A DNA stretch of 8,142 nt from Leptofilum sp050292445 (lineage in GTDB: Bacteria; Chloroflexota; Anaerolineae; Promineifilales; Promineifilaceae): assembly GCA_050292445.1 (NCBI GenBank), contig JBNKLQ010000267.1, positions 1 to 8,142 on the forward strand, written 5' to 3'. The notes under the pieces were generated by a model. The model was given only the letters and a program-made list of their open reading frames with translations, was not told the DNA's origin and made no database searches. Position numbers and translations under genes: made by a program. This document shows, one piece after another, positions 5,766-8,142 of this stretch (positions within the stretch are counted from its first letter, which is position 1; the number at the start of each line of letters is the position of its first letter).

Positions 5766-6848
5766 CTATGCACCCCACGTTTGGCGCAGGACGCGCAGCC
5801 AGTTTTCGTGGGTGATTTTCTTGAGGGCAGCTTTATCAAAGCCATGTTGTTGCAGCGCCGTAATCAGCTTGGGCAAACCGGTAACATCGACCAGGTCTTG
5901 GGGCATGGTGGCCCCATCAAAGTCAGAGCCAAAGCCAACGTGGTCGATGCCGATGCGGTCAGCGATGTAGACCAGATGGCGAACAATTTCGGATAGCGAA
6001 GTTTTTTCTTGGAAACGGCCGTCTTCGCGCAAAAAGCCAATGTGGAAGTTAATCCCCACCATGCCATCCGTTTCTTTGATGGCGTCTAGCTGCTTGTTGG
6101 TGAGGTTGCGCGGCGAACGACAAAGCTTGTAAGCGTTGGAATGGGTGGCCACCAACGGTGCGTCACTGATTTTGGCCACATCCCAGAACCCTTTTTCATT
6201 TAGGTGAGATAGATCGACCAGAACGCCAAGCTCGTTGCAGGTGCGCACCAGTCCTTTGCCTGCTTTTGTAAGTCCGGGGCCGGTATCGGGCGATTTGGGG
6301 AAGCTGAAGGGCACGCCGTGGCCAAACTTGTTGGGGCGGCTCCAGACCAATCCCAGTGAGCGCAGACCCGCAGCGTGCAGGATGTGCAGGGCATCATAGT
6401 TGGTGTCAATCGCTTCCGCCCCTTCGATGTGGAAAATGGCGGCAAAGGTGCCATCTTTCAGGCACTTACGCAGCTCCTTGGCGGTGCGCACAATTTTAAC
6501 TTCGCCTTTGGACGCTTTTTCAATTTCGTAGAGGTGGGTGGCAACGGCCGTTGTAAAGCGCAGCGCATCTTTGTGCCGGATGGGATCAGGCAGCGGCACT
6601 TTGTATCCTTTTTTGGTTTTTTTGAGGTTCTTGAATCCTTCTTTTTTCTTCTTTTTGCTGGGTGGTTGGCGGTCGTTGGGGGTAAAAACGGCAAAAAAGC
6701 CGCCAGCCAGACCGCCTTCGCGGGCGCGGGGCAGGTCGATATGGCCTGTTTCCGAACGCTCGAAGAAAGAACGGCCGTTTTCGCCCTGTTCCAAATGCAA
6801 TTTAAGCAATGTATCGTTGTGACCATCAAAAATAGGAAAGTCAGACAC
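5766..6848 (-). CDS. M19 family (renal dipeptidase type) metallodipeptidase
   Basis: A 360-residue dipeptidase of peptidase family M19, a binuclear zinc enzyme that cleaves dipeptides and often accepts a D-residue at the C-terminal side. The expected metal ligands are all present: H10 and D12 in FDGHNDTLL, E142 in FHIEGAE, H215 in DLSH, and H236 in ATHSN. SPRNLTN holds the substrate-binding arginine R247, and GSDFDG (307-312) holds the catalytic aspartate. No signal peptide or membrane helix is visible, so it is probably cytoplasmic. The oddity is a lysine-rich insertion at 65-80 (10 lysines in 16 residues), just after GGFFAVFTP. The start is GTG; an excellent Shine-Dalgarno AAGAGGTGAT (6851-6860) decides it. 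It follows a small membrane-protein gene by 99 bases, with a possible promoter between them. Confidence 0.95.
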   Translation of the reverse strand: MSDFPIFDGHNDTLLKLHLEQGENGRSFFERSETGHIDLPRAREGGLAGGFFAVFTPNDRQPPSKKKKKEGFKNLKKTKKGYKVPLPDPIRHKDALRFTTAVATHLYEIEKASKGEVKIVRTAKELRKCLKDGTFAAIFHIEGAEAIDTNYDALHILHAAGLRSLGLVWSRPNKFGHGVPFSFPKSPDTGPGLTKAGKGLVRTCNELGVLVDLSHLNEKGFWDVAKISDAPLVATHSNAYKLCRSPRNLTNKQLDAIKETDGMVGINFHIGFLREDGRFQEKTSLSEIVRHLVYIADRIGIDHVGFGSDFDGATMPQDLVDVTGLPKLITALQQHGFDKAALKKITHENWLRVLRQTWGA

Positions 6849-6850
6849 AA

Positions 6851-6860
6851 ATCACCTCTT
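6851..6860 (-). promoter_or_regulatory. Ribosome binding site deciding the GTG start of the dipeptidase
   Basis: AAGAGGTGAT on the minus strand has eight consecutive bases complementary to the 16S anti-Shine-Dalgarno. It ends two bases before the GTG at 6846-6848, and its GAGG core is six bases from that GTG. Confidence 0.7.
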
Positions 6861-6894
6861 GGTTGTGGGTAAATGGGCAAATTTCATCCCGCCA

Positions 6895-6925
6895 AGTATA
6901 GCCCAACTTTCGTTAGTTGTATCAA
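6895..6925 (-). promoter_or_regulatory. Possible promoter for the dipeptidase gene
   Basis: Minus-strand TATACT (6895-6900, five of six to TATAAT) and TTGATA (6920-6925, five of six to TTGACA) are separated by 19 bases, longer than the ideal 17. The transcription start would be near 6888, giving a leader of about 40 bases. The boxes are good but the spacing lowers confidence. Confidence 0.42.
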
Positions 6926-6947
6926 GTAGGGTAAATAAATAGAATGG

Positions 6948-7397
6948 CTACTTATCAGCGACTGCTGTGATGAATCCTGGTGGCCCATCTCCCAGACTGA
7001 CCACGACGGAGCCAATTACCAAACCATAGCGCCAACTTTCCCACGAAAGTGTTGCCTGACTGCCGTCGGCAAAGGTAACCTGCAAATCAGCCTGTAGGTG
7101 GTAAATAGGATCATCATCTCGAATCGCCTCGGAAAAATTGGCTGTATTTTTTAAATCAACCTGTTCGGCTTCCCAAGTGGTTATTTGTTTGAGGGCAATG
7201 GTTGGCTGCTGGTCCAGCATGGCTAAATCAGCTGGCTCTGCGGGTAGAGACTGGTCGTTTTTTGCCAGCAATTGGGCCACAGTATTGCTCACCGCAGCTT
7301 CGTGAGACAGGAAAACCTTTTTTGTTTGAATCAAGATTACAGTGACGAACACAGAAACAAGGATGAGCAGCAATACGGCCGTTTTCTTTTTGAGCAT
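6948..7397 (-). CDS. Small single-pass membrane-anchored protein, function unknown
   Basis: I do not recognise this 149-residue protein. The N-terminus MLKKKTAV is positively charged and followed by one strongly hydrophobic segment (about 7-23), then KK. This fits an N-terminal membrane anchor or uncleaved signal with residues from about 25 on the outer face; no lipobox cysteine is present. The exported part is helical and acidic to about residue 95. It ends in a strand-rich region (YHLQADLQVTFADGSQATLSW, then YGLVIGSVVVSL) resembling a small beta-sandwich. The frame is open upstream to 7520, overlapping the neighbouring gene, but the ATG at 7395-7397 has GGAGGT five bases ahead, so I start there. 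It lies between the acetyltransferase and dipeptidase genes, 92 bases after the former. Confidence 0.8.
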   Translation of the reverse strand: MLKKKTAVLLLILVSVFVTVILIQTKKVFLSHEAAVSNTVAQLLAKNDQSLPAEPADLAMLDQQPTIALKQITTWEAEQVDLKNTANFSEAIRDDDPIYHLQADLQVTFADGSQATLSWESWRYGLVIGSVVVSLGDGPPGFITAVADK

Positions 7398-7402
7398 CTT
7401 GT

Positions 7403-7408
7403 ACCTCC
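7403..7408 (-). promoter_or_regulatory. Ribosome binding site deciding the start of the small membrane protein
   Basis: A perfect GGAGGT on the minus strand, five bases before the ATG at 7395-7397. It rules out the longer upstream reading, which would overlap the acetyltransferase gene. Confidence 0.75.
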
Positions 7409-7489
7409 ATTGAAATAAAGAAAAGGTGAGATGGGTACAAAGATAATCTGCTGCTGTTGTCGGTGCTGACCGTTTTCGCCATCGTTTTG

Positions 7490-8142
7490 CTACGTTTTCC
7501 CTATAAGATAGAAGGCGCACCCATGCTGCAAAATGAAGTCGGTGACGGTGTAGTTTTGGGCAAAGAGGTCGGTGAAGAGCTGGCGGGTGTGCAGCCGCCA
7601 GGCTTGGGCCAGGGGCATGTCTTGGGCTTTGAGGGCGCGAATGTTAGGGGGGATTTGCACAAAGTGACGCGCTTCGCTAGGGGAGTTGGTGGTTTCGGGC
7701 GGACGGCCGTTCCCCACCACCGGGTTCAAAATGAGATGCTCGGGAACGGCCGTTTTCCTCACATTCTTCCCCGCTAGTCGATTGGTCACATGCGCACTGT
7801 TGATATGCCAATCCACCTGGAAGCGATCGCTGGGCAGTCCGGCGTTGATGCCCACAATTTCGCCGTACAGGTTGGGGATGTAGGTGCAGCACACCGCGCC
7901 CAGTTTGTGGATGTTCAGCCGGGCGTTGGCCACTTCCAGCGGATCATAGGTCCAGGTGATGAGGTCTAGCCCTTGCTGCTGTACTGCCTGGCGCTGGGCC
8001 AGCTTGAGCCGGAAGCCAATGCCCTGCCCCTGGAACTCTGGATGAATGCCCATCATGTGCGAGGCGTGTTTGAAACGGCCGTCTCCCATCAACCCCACAA
8101 AGCCCGCCACAAACCCCACCAGTCGTCCCTCAGCATACGCCC
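7490..8142 (-). CDS. GNAT acetyltransferase, COG3375 type (N-terminus outside window)
   Basis: Partial gene: 216 residues and the TAG stop are visible, and the frame runs off the window edge. A GTG at 8117-8119 falls inside the conserved GNAT strand (AYAEGRLVGFVAGF) and is not a real start. The acetyl-CoA binding loop is HPEFQGQGIGFRLK, followed by LITWTYDPLEVANARLNIHKLGA and YGEIVGINAGLPSDRF, a pattern I associate with the COG3375 group of large GNAT proteins. From memory, members of this type include acyltransferases acting on amino acids beside N-acylamino acid racemases; treat that as a lead. The C-terminal part (RHFVQIPPNI to FYLIGKT) fits the family end. Two iterated palindromes only 43 bases apart encode KTAV and GNGR in a weakly conserved linker. 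Acceptor unknown. Confidence 0.88.
   Translation of the reverse strand, partial: AYAEGRLVGFVAGFVGLMGDGRFKHASHMMGIHPEFQGQGIGFRLKLAQRQAVQQQGLDLITWTYDPLEVANARLNIHKLGAVCCTYIPNLYGEIVGINAGLPSDRFQVDWHINSAHVTNRLAGKNVRKTAVPEHLILNPVVGNGRPPETTNSPSEARHFVQIPPNIRALKAQDMPLAQAWRLHTRQLFTDLFAQNYTVTDFILQHGCAFYLIGKT

Larger units (their letters stand above)
92..8083. repeat. Highly iterated palindrome AACGGCCGTT, 20 copies
   Basis: The core ACGGCCGT begins at 93, 295, 1066, 1260, 1662, 1900, 2554, 3122, 3180, 3406, 4295, 4694, 5664, 6015, 6544, 6771, 7375, 7703, 7746 and 8075. Ten copies are the full 10-mer AACGGCCGTT, and most others keep one outer base. Nineteen are in genes: nine in the frame giving xGR (NGR, DGR, YGR, HGR), nine giving TAV, one giving RPF. 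One is intergenic. One-base variants occur at 379 (GCGGCCGT), 595 (TCGGCCGT) and 1885 (AGGGCCGT). Mean spacing is about 0.4 kb. A random 8-mer is expected about 0.12 times in this length. The pattern resembles HIP1 of cyanobacteria; its function here is unknown. Confidence 0.9.

Noticed and set aside
6687..6703. Hairpin of the CGGC-AAAAAA-GCCG type as a terminator
   Set aside because: It lies well inside the dipeptidase coding region with no T-tract in the right place; explained by codon content.
6369..6872. Plus-strand open frames antisense to the dipeptidase and other genes
   Set aside because: They mirror strongly supported minus-strand genes, show no recognisable domains and have no ribosome sites; antisense shadows.
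7398..7520. N-terminal extension of the small membrane protein by 41 residues
   Set aside because: It overlaps the end of the acetyltransferase gene and bypasses a perfect GGAGGT placed before the ATG at 7395-7397.
92..8083. CRISPR or tandem repeat array explanation for the recurring palindrome
   Set aside because: Copies are only 8-10 bases, irregularly spaced (43 to 970 bases) and mostly inside genes, unlike CRISPR repeats or tandem arrays.

Overview
The window carries nine protein genes, all on the minus strand, so transcription runs from high to low coordinates. No gap between genes exceeds about 160 bases. I see no tRNA, rRNA, CRISPR array, insertion sequence or phage gene. Base composition is moderate and similar throughout, and nothing marks a transferred island. 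The gene set is typical of a free-living bacterium. The style of the proteins, with a MiaA/YraN/glycosyltransferase cluster beside stand-alone signalling and dipeptidase genes, and above all a dense iterated palindrome AACGGCCGTT, make me suspect a Chloroflexota (Anaerolineae-like) genome. That assignment is inference with low to moderate confidence.

Layout in the direction of transcription. (1) 8142-7490 holds a GNAT acetyltransferase of the COG3375 type, its N-terminus cut by the window edge. (2) 7397-6948 encodes a small single-pass membrane-anchored protein of unknown function with a strong Shine-Dalgarno. (3) 6848-5766 encodes an M19 (renal-dipeptidase type) metallopeptidase with a GTG start, an intact metal site and an unusual lysine-rich insertion. 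(4) 5612-5103 encodes a stand-alone cyclic-nucleotide-binding domain protein, preceded by a good sigma70-like promoter and a hairpin-forming repeat. (5) 4944-3814 encodes a CinA-like protein whose C-terminal deamidase domain has lost its signature residues. (6) 3708-2410 encodes a GT4 glycosyltransferase, probably making a glycolipid. (7) 2420-2013 encodes YraN/UPF0102, overlapping the previous gene by 11 bases. (8) 1940-996 encodes MiaA, the tRNA dimethylallyltransferase. (9) 962-3 encodes a PhnP-like metallo-beta-lactamase-fold hydrolase.

Genes 6 to 9 look like one transcription unit. The GT4 and yraN genes overlap, a repeat-bearing gap of about 70 bases separates yraN from miaA, and 33 bases separate miaA from the MBL gene. 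They cover envelope glycosylation, a nuclease-like housekeeping protein, tRNA modification and a hydrolase, with no single pathway evident. Genes 1 to 3 may share an amino-acid or peptide theme, since COG3375-type acetyltransferases and M19 dipeptidases both occur in D-amino-acid or dipeptide metabolism, but this is speculative.

The most striking signal is not a gene. The 8-bp palindrome ACGGCCGT occurs 20 times in 8.1 kb, against about 0.12 expected for a random 8-mer with equal base frequencies. Nineteen copies are inside genes, where they encode N/D/Y/H-G-R, T-A-V or R-P-F, and one lies in a promoter spacer. This resembles the HIP1 palindrome of cyanobacteria. Two gaps also hold hairpin-type repeats that are probably dispersed in the genome (1955-2012 and 5691-5751). 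The first of these overlaps the far upstream non-ATG start of miaA and touches the yraN stop.
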